A program made the translations under genes and the position numbers. Positions 45,456-55,752 of a DNA stretch of 64,000 nt are shown here, piece by piece; position 1 is the stretch's first letter; every line of letters begins with the position of its first letter. Source of the stretch: Onychomys torridus (lineage: Eukaryota; Chordata; Mammalia; Rodentia; Cricetidae); contig NC_050443.1 of assembly GCF_903995425.1 (NCBI RefSeq), forward strand, positions 178,362,448 to 178,426,447. The letters run 5' to 3'. Under the pieces are notes generated by a model that had not been told where the DNA came from, searched no databases, and saw only the letters and a program-made list of their open reading frames with translations.

Positions 45456-45969
45456 GAAAAGCTGAAGATTTACCAAGTTACATATCCATCTCAGAATTTG
45501 AATAAAGCAAAATAAATGCAAACATTCTCCAGGTAGACCTTCAAAGAGCCCAGTTTGCAAACTGCAAAATGGCTTCCTTATTTTGTGTCCTTTCTTCATG
45601 AAATGTCTATCAGACATAGAAGGTGGTGTGGAAGATTCCACTCACACCAGAGGCAGCTCAGATGGTGATTCCCAATGGTACTTTGGCACACAGCTATTTT
45701 AATAAAATTTAAACAATAGATTTTGCCTACTCAAGACAGGAAATGTTAGTTTTCTACTAAATGAAGTCAAATAAGGCTTCCTTTTAAACTATATTTAGGA
45801 AGAAGACATAATTCAAAGGGAAATATTAAATAAATAATGGTGCAGGGGTAGAAAAAAAAAACCTCATGCTTATGCTGGAAATCATAGTGACAGTGTCCAT
45901 GACTTGTCCTGTTGTTATGCAGATCGAAGAATTTATAGACAATACAAGGTCAGACTTTACAAATTCATA
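45456..45969. other. AT-rich stretch without a recognised gene
   Basis: No exon. The minus-strand frame 45075-45641 crosses this region and the adjacent SINE and is not a gene. Confidence 0.4.
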
Positions 45970-46050
45970 CACCACTTGTAAAGCATCCAAACAGTACTCA
46001 GTACTTAGACCTCAGTAAAGGTCAGCTATTATCACGATCATTATAAGTAA
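45970..46050 (-). repeat. MIR end fragment, reverse orientation
   Basis: 'cctcagtaaaggtcagctat' followed by 'tatcacgatcattataagta' resembles the reverse MIR start ('caataaatgttagctattat'). Confidence 0.4.
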
Positions 46051-47104
46051 TACTATTTTAACAATTAAAATGTAAGAAAAATAATTCAGATTAAGGCTCC
46101 AAAATGACTTAGATAAATGATTAACCCAGTGGAGCGAGGTCTACAGCCTCGCTCTTTGCACCTTTTCCTTCCCATACCCAGACTCTTGTGGCCCTGGACC
46201 CCACTCTGTCGCTGTCTCTAATGAGTCCCATGCACACCTGTCCTGATGCAGACAAATATATCTGTAGCAGGGGACACAGGCTGGGACTGACCTGGCGTAC
46301 AAAGCTGCCGCTTTCCCCAAAGCCGCACTTCATGTGGGGTACACTTTTAAGACAGGAAGTGAGCCCCCACCCCTAAAGTGGCTTTTGCAGTAGCCTGGCT
46401 GAGCTGAAGGGCAGAGATTTTGGGGAAAAGGCATCCAGTCCCGGGACCTTCAGAGAACCAAGATACTCAGTCCAGCCCACCCTCTGATCCGAGGTTGAAC
46501 AGGAAAGTCCAGCCCACCCTGGATCCTGTTCAGCTTGACCAGAATGGTGTTTGGTCACCGGAAGAACTGTCAATCTGTCGACCCATGCCCTTCTCCTTAA
46601 AGACGATCACCAAAGATAAGTACTCGGGGCCTTCCCATGGCGACGTTTTAACTTTATCTTCCCTGGATGTCTCTGCTCTTGGTGGCTTTTCATGAGGTCC
46701 TCCCAGGAAACCCCGCAGATGCCTTCATGCGAAACCCACCTTGTCCCACAGCAGGCCGACAGAACTGTTTTTTGTGGCCGGCCACCAGGCGGAGCTCCAG
46801 CATTCTCTATGGAACCATCCACGTATTTACTAAGTAAAAACTCTGGGAATCCTCCCTACTTCTACAGGCCGGGCTGAGGGCTGCTTCCTCACTGGAAACA
46901 GCAGTGTCTTGACCCCAGGGGGCCTAAAGTCTAAGTGTGGGCAGGCAGAAGGATTCACAGTCCAAGCGCCAGGCACTTGGATGCCTCAGGGTTCCCAACT
47001 GTGTTATGACTGGGCAGGCATTCTGCCCTCTCCCAGAAACTAAGAGAGACAACTATGATGGACACATTAGTCTGTTAAAACTGTAACAGAAACGCACACT
47101 GTGT
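46051..47104. other. Mildly CpG-enriched stretch, no recognised exon
   Basis: Between 46135 and 46880 I count about 22 CpGs in roughly 750 bases, above the local background but well short of the Hspa12a island. No splice-bounded known coding segment was recognised. Confidence 0.4.
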
Positions 47105-47451
47105 TGTGGTGGTTTCATGAGATGTCTTCTGTAAGTCTCAGGATCTGGATACTTGGGCCCTGGTTGGTGGATGATTACAGATGCCTGGGAGGCGTGGCCT
47201 TTGGAGAAAGTATGCCACTGAGGGTGGGCTAAGAGGTTTCCAAAGACTATGACCGTTTTGAGTTAGTTCTCTCTGCTTCCTGTTTGTGGATGAGAAAGAA
47301 GTAAGTGCTTGGCTATTCCTACTGTCGTGGTTTTGCTCTGACATCAAGGACTCTTAACCTTCTGGAAAAATAAGGCCAATTAGACTCTGTCCTCTATAAG
47401 CTGCCTTGGTCATGATGCTTTGTCATAGCAACAGAAAAGTAACTAATAGAC
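47105..47451 (+). mobile_element. MT/URR1-like rodent repeat
   Basis: It begins 'tgtggtggtttcatgagatg', includes 'ggaggcgtggcctttggaga' and 'gagttagttctctctgcttc', and ends 'acagaaaagtaactaataga'. The same family appears better preserved at 61242-61611. I am unsure whether it is an MT LTR or URR1 (a hAT-related rodent repeat). Confidence 0.65.
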
Positions 47452-50209
47452 CCGGTGACGAGTGTGACCCTTCAGCTCCCTCTGACACTGAATGCAGGGG
47501 CAGCTTCTGAGATGACCAGAGGGACAGCTAACTGCTGTTGTACCTGGAGAGTGAGAGGTCCTGCCCGGCTTCAAGACAACATTCATTCATCTGAAACTCC
47601 CAAACTGGGCTATCTCTTTGAACTAGAATTAAAGCCATACCTTGCTATTATTGTCTCTAAATAAAATCTAAATCCCCCATGAACTGATCTTGAACCAAAT
47701 ATCCACTTCCTTCTGCTCCAGTTCCTGCCTAGCCAGACTCATCCACAACCACGCTCTTCAACCTAGACAGTCAGGGAAAGGCTATATAGCTTGCCAACCA
47801 GATGGCCGTTGCTGAAATTCATTGAACCCCTGCCACCTTTGGGGGCCTGATTGTCTCCTCCTGCAGTCTGGTCAAGACAATTGCTTCACTCTGCCAGGTT
47901 CAAAGGTGCCTTCCACTCCTGAACATGTACTTGGCTGGCTTACCCTGACTGCACACTGGGTAAGGATCATCTTTGAGTCTGACTGCCCCCAGTGCACACA
48001 TACCAGAGCCAAACAAACAGCTCTCAGCTCACCTTGCAATCTGATTAAGGTGGTCCCCTGAAAATTGGCTTCTGTCATGTAACCCAGTGGATAGCAGCTT
48101 TGAGAATTAGCTTGAACATTAAAAATCACATTAGGAGGCAAGAGATATGGATTCAAATGCTACCTTTCTACAACCAGCTGGGTGGCAGAAGCATGTTCAC
48201 ACACATGCACGTTCCTTTGCCCTTACAAGCCTTGACTTACAGGGAGAGGAACAAGAGGCTCCTGAGAGTATATGCATTAGCCCACCCTGGCTCTGTACCT
48301 AAGTGACCACCTGTGCTTTGCTATCTCATAGGGCTTACTGCAAATTCCAGAAGTGGGTGGCATGATGGTCTCCAGTGCGTGCCACGGAGCAGGGTCACAG
48401 AACCAGCTTGCTGATGATTTCTTTCCTTTCAGAAAGATGTGGGAACTTACTAGAACTGTCCTACAATACACCAGTGAACACAAATGGCCCAAACCGTGTG
48501 GTACTTAGAAAATACTGGGAGATTCAATAATAGCATGGGAAGACTTCATTACTGTGGTTTGGTTTTCTCCAGGGTGTCCATTAGGAACTCCACTTCCTGT
48601 TACAGGCATTCCAGCTCTCCTTCCTAATGCCCGCCATGGGAAAGGATTAAATAGAAACCTGCTTTTCCCAGAAAATGAAATACAAGAAAGCTGTCCTCGA
48701 GGCTGACTGGATTCCTTCTCACAGAGGGGTCTGGATTGAAGCCACAGCTGTCCCTGGCTTCAGTGCTAGTCAAGTACATTTCCCCAGTGACAAGGTGGCC
48801 TTAGAAGGAAACAAAAGCTTCCCGTGAAGGCCCAGCCTTGCCACCTACTCATCCCAGTTCTGAGAGCCAGCAGCCAGCTGATTTCCTAGCCTTGTGGGAC
48901 AGCTCAGAGACTTAACTAAGTGTGTCACCAAGGCCACCTATCAGAAATGTATAATGGGTATTTGTTCCACCTATGGCCTTGGGATACCAGCCCCTAGGGT
49001 TGCTAGCTTGAGATCTGGGGAGCACGTAGACAGGGCCCCTTCTCTCTCTCACTTTTGGATAGTGAAGACTGAATCAGGCAGCATGAAGCAGCATGGGACC
49101 AGTTCTCAGCCTTCCAGGGACTCTGCGACTGACTTTGCCTCATCCTGTATCAGTGAGTTGTTCCCCCACTTAATCCATCAAGAAATAGTCCTCTTATCAA
49201 TATCTGTGGATTTCTTGCATTACAGATGGGTTAGATGTAGTGGGCTCTTTTGTCTAACCCAGTACCTAGGCCTTGCTGAGTCCCAGGGACAGAGGTCTCA
49301 GCTTGGCATGAAGCCCTGGCAAGCCTTTGCTGGGAACTGAGCTGCCCAGCGCTTTCCGGCTTTACAGCCACCTCCTGTGCACATGGGTACCGGGAGCATT
49401 CTGAAATCTCTCCTTTTTTCACTTGAATGCCAACAGATACCAAGAACCCCTGAGGTGCCTTGTGTTCTGCCTTCCAGATGAATTCTCTCTCTTGGCTAGT
49501 GAAAACAGGGCAATTTCCAGAGTATGTCTCCTTGGTGATCCTGGGTTCCCTGGGCTCCATGATGCTGTCCCCTTACAGGTCTCTGTTCCATGCCAATATT
49601 TCCTCCACTCAAATGGAAGTCCTCATCAATATCCTTTCTAAATGTAAACAGAAGAAGTGTCATCCAAAGGCCGCATCCTTGGAAATTTCTTTCTCATTTT
49701 GTTTCTAGTGTGCCACAATTGCAGCAGGGGCCGGGCGAGACGTGAGACAGATGAGAAAGTGTGCCGAGAGCACATTTCCAAGCCGAGGACACAACCCCCC
49801 TGCAATTTGTTTTGACTCTTTCTCTCTGATGCAGAAGCATATGATTCACAGTTAAATTCAACCAAATAAACAAGCTCCGTTTTAAGGCTCTGCAAAACCT
49901 ACAATTTCAGAAAGGCTTGATGTGGTTGACACTGAATTGATTTCAACACGTCCCATTTCCGGTCTAATGCTGGGTTCCTTTGAGCAAGAACAAATGTCCT
50001 CATGATGGCTTCATTCTACCTGAATAGACTCAGTATAAACACACAGGAAGCACAGGCATTCACATTAATTTTCTCCTTTTTTTAAGATAAGAAAATATGG
50101 GGTGTTTACTTTTCAAAGATTAATTTCCCACAAAGTTTTCACAGTGTTCCAGGGCAAGCTTTCACATGTTAAACAGTCAATCATTCTGTACCCAGAAAGC
50201 TCAGGTAGG

Positions 50210-50212
<3 letters not shown>
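47452..50212. other. Long stretch with little repeat content
   Basis: About 2.7 kb with no SINE or LTR placed. The part at 49720-49910 combines several CpGs with an AT-rich, POU-like-motif segment (see findings). No exon recognised. Confidence 0.45.
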
Positions 50213-50213
<1 letters not shown>

Positions 50214-50303
<90 letters not shown>

Positions 50304-50324
50304 GTGTGCGCGTACGCGCGCGTG
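50214..50324 (+). repeat. Compound (TC)n(TG)n(CG) microsatellite
   Basis: About 25 TC units (to 50264), 18 TG units (to 50299), then 'tgtgtgtgcgcgtacgcgcg' and cgtg. The last part is alternating purine-pyrimidine with CGCG cores, a strong Z-DNA candidate. Confidence 0.95.
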
Positions 50325-50594
50325 CCTCTGCATGTGCACATATGGAGACCTAAGGTTGATGTTGGGATTCATCCTTGATCTCTCCATCAAAATCAGAGCT
50401 CACCAGTGTGGTTAGTCTACTAGCCAGCTTGCCCTAGAGATCCAATCTTTTCGCCTTCTGAGGCTTAACTTGTACGAAGGCTGCCAAACCTACCTACCCA
50501 GCATGTACATGAATTCTGAGGATCTGAACCTTCTACTCTTTCCTTGCACTCTCTCCCCAAGGGCGTAACCTGCTGAGCCACTGTCCCAGCCCCA
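50325..50594 (-). repeat. B4-class/RSINE-type SINE, reverse orientation
   Basis: 'attctgaggatctgaacctt' and the end 'gtaacctgctgagccactgt' plus 'cccagcccc' are reverse tRNA-like SINE landmarks. The preceding compound microsatellite is its expanded tail. Confidence 0.6.
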
Positions 50595-50770
50595 GGGCAT
50601 CTGTTTTAACTAATACCTTTGGAGATGGGGAGGTCTCCTGGCGTTAAGGCCCCATCCTGAACATGCTCAAGGGAAAGCTGGAGAGGGTGAATCCCTAGCA
50701 CCAGAACACCTGACCTTGGACTCGACCCTGGACAGCAGGAGCTCTGAAGGCTGCAACCATAACAAAAATA

Positions 50771-50830
50771 AACTGCATTGAGGAAAAAGTTTATTTGAAA
50801 GAACTGCACTGAGGAAAAGAAGTTTATTTC
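50771..50830 (+). repeat. Two-unit direct repeat, about 31 bp
   Basis: 'aactgcattgaggaaaaagt' with 'ttatttgaaag' is followed directly by 'aactgcactgaggaaaagaa' with 'gtttatttc'. Confidence 0.85.
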
Positions 50831-50925
50831 TCACAAAGGAATATTGTATGTATTATGTTTAAAAGTTTTGTGGACAATTTCATGGGATTATGATAAAATA
50901 TCACAATACTATTCACCACAAGAGG

Positions 50926-51022
50926 GCTGGGGACTGTAGCTCAGTAAGCACTTGCTGAGCACACAAGATGAAGCCCTGGGTTCAATCCCCAGAACACCAG
51001 CATCACAAAAAGCAAACAAATA
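50926..51022 (+). repeat. ID SINE
   Basis: 'ggctggggactgtagctcag' followed by 'gaagccctgggttcaatccc' and 'cagaacaccag' then an A-rich tail form a complete tRNA-Ala-derived ID element in sense orientation. Confidence 0.85.
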
Positions 51023-51285
51023 GACCACGAAAATGTAATGAAACTGAATGGAAGTCAGAATAGTAGTGGGAAAATAAAGGTGAATACAGAAACTGATAAC
51101 AACCAAAAAGGTGCAGTTCCTGCTACTGTGGTAAGTGAATTTGCTGGGTTTGACCTGAACTGTGGTTATGGAAAAGGCTCTCTGGGGTAAAAGGAACGCT
51201 GGTCATTATTTTCTATATTACAACATGTGCAACCTCTGATGGTTCTCTCCAGAAACCTCTATAGATACCTCAAAATGAAAAGGCA

Positions 51286-51731
51286 TGTATATATGTGTGT
51301 ATATATGTATATGTGTGTATGTGTGCATGTATGTGTGTGTATATGTATATGTGGGTGTATGTGTGTGTGTATATATGTGTGTGTGTATATATGTGTATGT
51401 GTGTTTATATGTGTATGTGTGTATATATGTATATGTGTGTATGTGTGTGTATATATGTATATGTGGGTGTATGTGTGTGTGTGTATATGTGTGTGTTTAT
51501 ATGTGTATGTGTGTATATATGTATATGTGTATGTGTGTGTGTATATATGTATATGTGGGTGTATGTGTGTGTATATATGTATATGTGGGTGTATGTGTGT
51601 GTATATATGTGTGTGTGATTATATGTATATGTGTATATATATGTGTGTATGTGTGTATATATGTATATGTGTGTGTGTATATATGTATATGTGGATATAT
51701 GTGTGTGTATGTGTGTATGGTGTGTGTGTGT
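51286..51731 (+). repeat. Long TATG/TG compound array
   Basis: About 445 bases of interleaved tatatgtg, tgtatgtg and gtgggtgtatg units with higher-order repeats. For example 'tatatgtatatgtgggtgta' recurs several times. The frames of over 180 codons across it consist only of YVCVCIYM-type residues and are artefacts. Confidence 0.95.
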
Positions 51732-51787
51732 GGGGGGGGGTTGTTCAGGATTGTAATTTTGGCATTCAGGTTATTGAGTTGGAAGGA

Positions 51788-51845
51788 TAAAGTGTTAGAG
51801 GCCAGTCTGGGCTACATAGTAAGATGTTGCCTCAAAAGAAAGAAA
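51788..51845 (+). repeat. B1 right-arm fragment
   Basis: 'gaggccagtctgggctacat' then 'agtaagatgttgcctcaaaa' is the 3' part of a B1-class SINE. Confidence 0.6.
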
Positions 51846-52224
51846 ACTAGCCTTCACCTTTCTGTTCAAAGGATGCTACAGAACAACTTTTTTTTTTTTT
51901 TTTTTGCCATCTCAAACCCAAGTGTTCAACTGACACCAGCCTCCCTCACCATGCAACCCCAGCAGGTGTGGAGCTGTACGCCTGAGGTGCACCAGAGGCA
52001 AGGTCACTGTCACATCTGCTCTGGCTTGGTGTGTCTGTCTCCAAAATGTGCTGGTGATGACATCACCAAGACAACCAGTGATGGGAAGGGTCAGCATGGC
52101 AGTACTTCTGACAATTCAGAAAACAGCCCATGGAGGGTCCTTCTGCCTCGAGAAGTCACAAACACACAGACGAAAAGGCAGAAAGACATTAAACAAAGTA
52201 GGAATTAAACATGTAATCACATTT
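51846..52224. other. Stretch without a recognised feature
   Basis: Contains a T18 run at about 51889-51905 and otherwise unique-looking sequence. Confidence 0.4.
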
Positions 52225-52396
52225 TTATCTGTTTTTTATAGGTAATACACACATGCCATAGGGTGTGTGTAGAAGTCAGAGACACTCCACGAGAGTCATA
52301 TCTCTCTTCTCACCTTGTGGGTCCTTAGGATCGAACTCAAGTCACCATGTTTGGTGGAAGACACCTTTACCTACTGAGTCTTCTTGCCAGCCCCAC
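52225..52396 (-). repeat. B3/RSINE-type SINE, reverse orientation
   Basis: 'ggtccttaggatcgaactca', 'caccatgtttggtggaagac' and the end 'acctactgagtcttcttgcc' plus 'agcccc' are reverse tRNA-derived SINE landmarks. Confidence 0.7.
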
Positions 52397-53059
52397 AAAT
52401 AGTGCCTTTAATGAGATTGTCAATATCACCCAAGAGACTTAGCACTAGTCTTTAGTCAGAGAACTTCCTGGAACTATTACAGAGATCTTGTGGGCTGCGG
52501 TGTCCACAGCTGCCACTCCTGTGACATTAAGAGTGGTGCAGAGCAATACCTGGCTAGTTCAGAAGCACAAGAGAAAATGCTGCAATAATAGATCATCTGA
52601 TGAAAAATGTAATGTTTGGAGGACTGAGAAGAACAGAAATAGACATCCTGAGTGAGGGCACACACTGGCATATCAGGTCAACAATCAGGCAACATCCCTC
52701 TACATGTCAGATCCACCTACCCATCCACCCATCTCTAGGAAGATGGCTTACAAAGCTGTTCGCACGCACATTAGAGCATTCTTTTCTATCACTGTCATCA
52801 GAAAAAACAGCTGGGCATGAACTCTGCAGTGGCCATGTCAAAGGGGCAGCAGGTAGGCAACTGACTTCAGGAGATCGGCCCACCAGAATGCAAGGCACTC
52901 ACTGATGGGTGAATCTCCAATAGGCAAAGACCCGAGGGCTTCAGCTCCAGAATGTCTCGTTACTGCTGTGTCTTTACATGTTTGCCAATGCCATGTTTCT
53001 CTGGTGTCTGCCATGGTGTGAATGAGTGTGTGGGGATTCCCCACTGCCTTTAAGGTAGT
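52397..53059. other. Stretch without a recognised feature
   Basis: No exon or repeat placed. Confidence 0.4.
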
Positions 53060-53376
53060 GTGATTATCTCATGGAAATATCCTGTTCTACTGGGCATTTT
53101 TACCTGTGGATTATTATTATAAAATTAATATTTCCTCTTAAGCTGTACTGTTTAACTGAAGCAATGATTTTTGTACAATAATAGTGTTAGTTTAGTAGGA
53201 TTTTGATGATTAAAGGTTTTTAATAAATATAGTAAGGGATTATAATAGAGGTTAGTTTAGTGGAGAAATTAATATAGGTAAAGGTGGGATATAGTGTTGC
53301 CACAGTCCCTGACAAAGCAAGAGCCACAGAGGACAGAAATTAAGGACCAAAAAATGTCACACAGCTAGGATTTATG
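53060..53376. other. AT-rich flank, left part of an interrupted block
   Basis: About 65-70% A+T with many TTAGT/ATAGT runs. It is cut off at 53376 by the 513-bp element and appears to resume at 53890. Confidence 0.45.
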
Positions 53377-53889
53377 TGTAGTGATATATTGTGTACCCTA
53401 GTAAAATTTACCTGAAGATCAGAGAGACAAAGGAACAAACCACTGCCACATCTCACCTCACCAACTCCAAGAATCCTCTGACTGAAATCCTCTGAGTCCT
53501 CACCCAAAAGGCTCGAGCCTAAAACCTCTCAGCCAATATTCTTGTCTAGCCAAATGAGTTTCCTCAGCTGGAAAGGCTTCTAGTTCCTGTCTCCTAACAC
53601 CTTATATACCTTTCTCCACCCAGCCATTGAAGACATGTGTGCTTCCCAAGTACTGGAATTAAAGGCATATGCCACCAATGTCTGGCTCTGTTTTTTTCCT
53701 AGACTGAATCAATCTCATGTAGTCCAGGGTAGCTTTGAGCTCACAAAGATCCAGACAGATCTCTGCCTCCCAAGTGCTAGAATTAAAGGTGTGTGCCACC
53801 ACTGCCTGGCCTCTATGTTTAATCTAGTGGCTTGTTCTGTTCTCTGATCTTCAGGCAAATTTTATTAGGGTACACAATATATCACCACA
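53377..53889 (-). mobile_element. 513-bp solo-LTR-like element with long terminal inverted repeats, copy 2
   Basis: It begins 'tgtagtgatatattgtgtac' and ends 'gtacacaatatatcaccaca'. The first about 49 bases and the reverse complement of the last about 49 differ at only 3 positions, and similarity continues to about 65 bases with small gaps. It is flanked by exact 6-bp duplications, tttatg (53371-53376 and 53890-53895). Inside, on the minus strand, are two sense B1-like segments (53658-53687 and about 53700-53811) and a TATA box (TATATAAGG, 53600-53608) 223 bases from the minus-strand 3' end. TG...CA ends, a 6-bp duplication and an internal TATA fit a solo LTR of an ERVK-like element; the long inverted ends are atypical for an LTR. 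Confidence 0.8.
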
Positions 53890-55040
53890 TTTATGAGTTT
53901 CTTTTCAGGATCTGTATAGACTGTGGCTTACATGATTAGGATAATGATTAAGGAAAACAGTTGAGTCCCAGAAAATAGGCTAGCTCAAGTCCTTTTAATC
54001 TTAATGTTGAGAGATGTGTTCACGGGTTTCAGTGTGCATCATAGCTAAAACAAAGCTTTAAATAATGACTTAAGGTTAGGTTAAGTTGTTGTTAATAGCT
54101 TTGAGGTAGGAAATCTTGGGAGACATTTTAAAGTTTAGGAAGTCACACTTTTAATCGTAGAGTGAGGGACTCATTGAGGTCAGGGAACAGAAAAATGGCA
54201 GCCTGGGGATTGCTGTCTGACATGCTTTTCTTGCAAGGATGGGTTGGTGATCAAAGGTGAAGACTAATTCCTTGTACTCATTTCCACCCTTGGCTTCCTG
54301 ATATAGAAGAAAACTGTTTTACACATATTTTACATATAAATGAGCGGGTGTATGCCCTGAGGATTTAAAGTAGAACTGACTGATTGTTTTTCATATATAA
54401 AAGTTTAGATTTGTGATTCTTTTAAGTTTTTTTTATAAAATTACCTTTTTAGATAAATAATAAAGCGGTTGTTTCTTTCTTTGTAACTGCAAAATGCAGT
54501 TGTCCAGCAAAATAACTGGCCAAGAAAAATGCCTTTCTTGCTTACACTCTGCTAATCTATAACAAGTTGCTTGAACATGAATGTATGTTAGTTCTTGGGA
54601 ATAACTTGTTTTTCTCCTGTAATACACTGTAAAATGTTTAATCATGTAAGGGATATGGAAAACATGATGTTTTTTTACTTGTATTCATTATAACCATTCA
54701 CTTAAACAGAATGCAACCACATTGTAATTTTTATACTACTCGAAAGATTTTGCTGGTGCATACAAACTACAAGGGAAAAATTAATACACAGTAGGGATAC
54801 ATCTGGATAGAAGTAAAAAAAGAAATAAAGGAGGTAAGAGATGATAGAAAGACCCTAAAGGTCTCTCCTCCCCCGCTCCCTCTCTCTGTTTCCTTTTTTT
54901 TTTTTTTTTTGCTGGCCCCAGAGAATTAAGTTTTGCTCCCTCAGATACAAAAGTCAAATTGAGTGATTAGTTTGCGAGTCTGTGGCTCCCTCTCACTTCC
55001 TGAGCTGCTGAAGGCTGTCCTCATGGCAGCATTTCCCAGC
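53890..55040. other. AT-rich block, right part; possible old LTR retrotransposon sequence
   Basis: Continues the AT-rich composition of 53060-53376. The segment 54580-54990 ('tgtttaatcatgtaagggat', 'actcgaaagattttgctggt', 'gaaataaaggaggtaagaga', a T19 run, then 'tttgcgagtctgtggctccc') is familiar as the 3' part of a rodent ERV-like repeat, but I cannot name it and no coding capacity is visible. Confidence 0.35.
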
Positions 55041-55388
55041 ACCAGGAACAGATGCCGGTGGCCATGTCAGAGGAGCAGCCAGTGGCAGAACTCCATTTCT
55101 ATGACATGAGGAGTTAAAGGTCTGTGTGCTGTGCTGTGCTGTGCCAACAGAGCACTATGCTCGTGGAATAAATGCAGCAGCTCCATGCAGAGGTTTCCAT
55201 GATGCACTGCTGTGCACAAATGTCATATGCATGTGTATTAGAAGACCACATGCACCTGAAGTATAAGCATGTGTATGTACTTTACCTGGTTCTATGAGTG
55301 TGGGAAGTGTTAGTAATGACACGTGCTGAGAGGGTCACCACGATCACTTCTTGAAGAGGATGCCCTTTTGCAGGGGTAATGAAGGGTG

Positions 55389-55752
55389 CCATAGTTTGTT
55401 TTCTGTTGCTGTTATAAACACTATGACAAAAACCAACTTGAGTAGAAGTTTATTTTAGCTTAAGGGTGGTAGTCCATCATTGAGGGAAGCAGAAGCAGAG
55501 ACTGAGGGAAAACCATAGAGAGATACTGCCTGCTGGCTTGCTTCCTCTTGCTTGATCAGCTACCTTCTTTACACAGCTACCCATCTGTTTAGGGGTGGTA
55601 CCAGCTACAGAGTGTTGGACCCTCCATATCAATTAGCAATTAATAGGAAGCCTCATAGACAGGTCCTCAGGTCAATCTGATGGAGGCAATTTTTCAACTG
55701 AAGTTCCTTCTTCCAAAATGAGTCAACTTAGCAACCAAGATTAACCATCACA
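55389..55752 (-). mobile_element. ORR1-type MaLR LTR, reverse orientation
   Basis: 'tgctgttataaacactatga', 'gcctgctggcttgcttcctc', 'ctgatggaggcaatttttca' and the end 'accaagattaaccatcaca' give the reverse ORR1 order. Confidence 0.7.

Noticed and set aside
45075..45641. 188-codon minus-strand frame
   Set aside because: Runs through an old B1-class SINE and has no recognisable motif.
46135..46880. Possible second CpG island or alternative first exon
   Set aside because: About 22 CpGs in 750 bases is above background but below island density, and no exon with a fitting donor could be recognised.
50926..51022. tRNA gene (A and B box-like sequence)
   Set aside because: This is a tRNA-Ala-derived ID SINE with an A-rich tail; the same applies to the reverse ID-like copies at 16290 and 41190.
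51227..52208. Open frames of 187 and 307 codons
   Set aside because: They are Val-Cys-Ile-Tyr-Met runs produced by the TATG/TG array; the remainder is unrelated downstream sequence.
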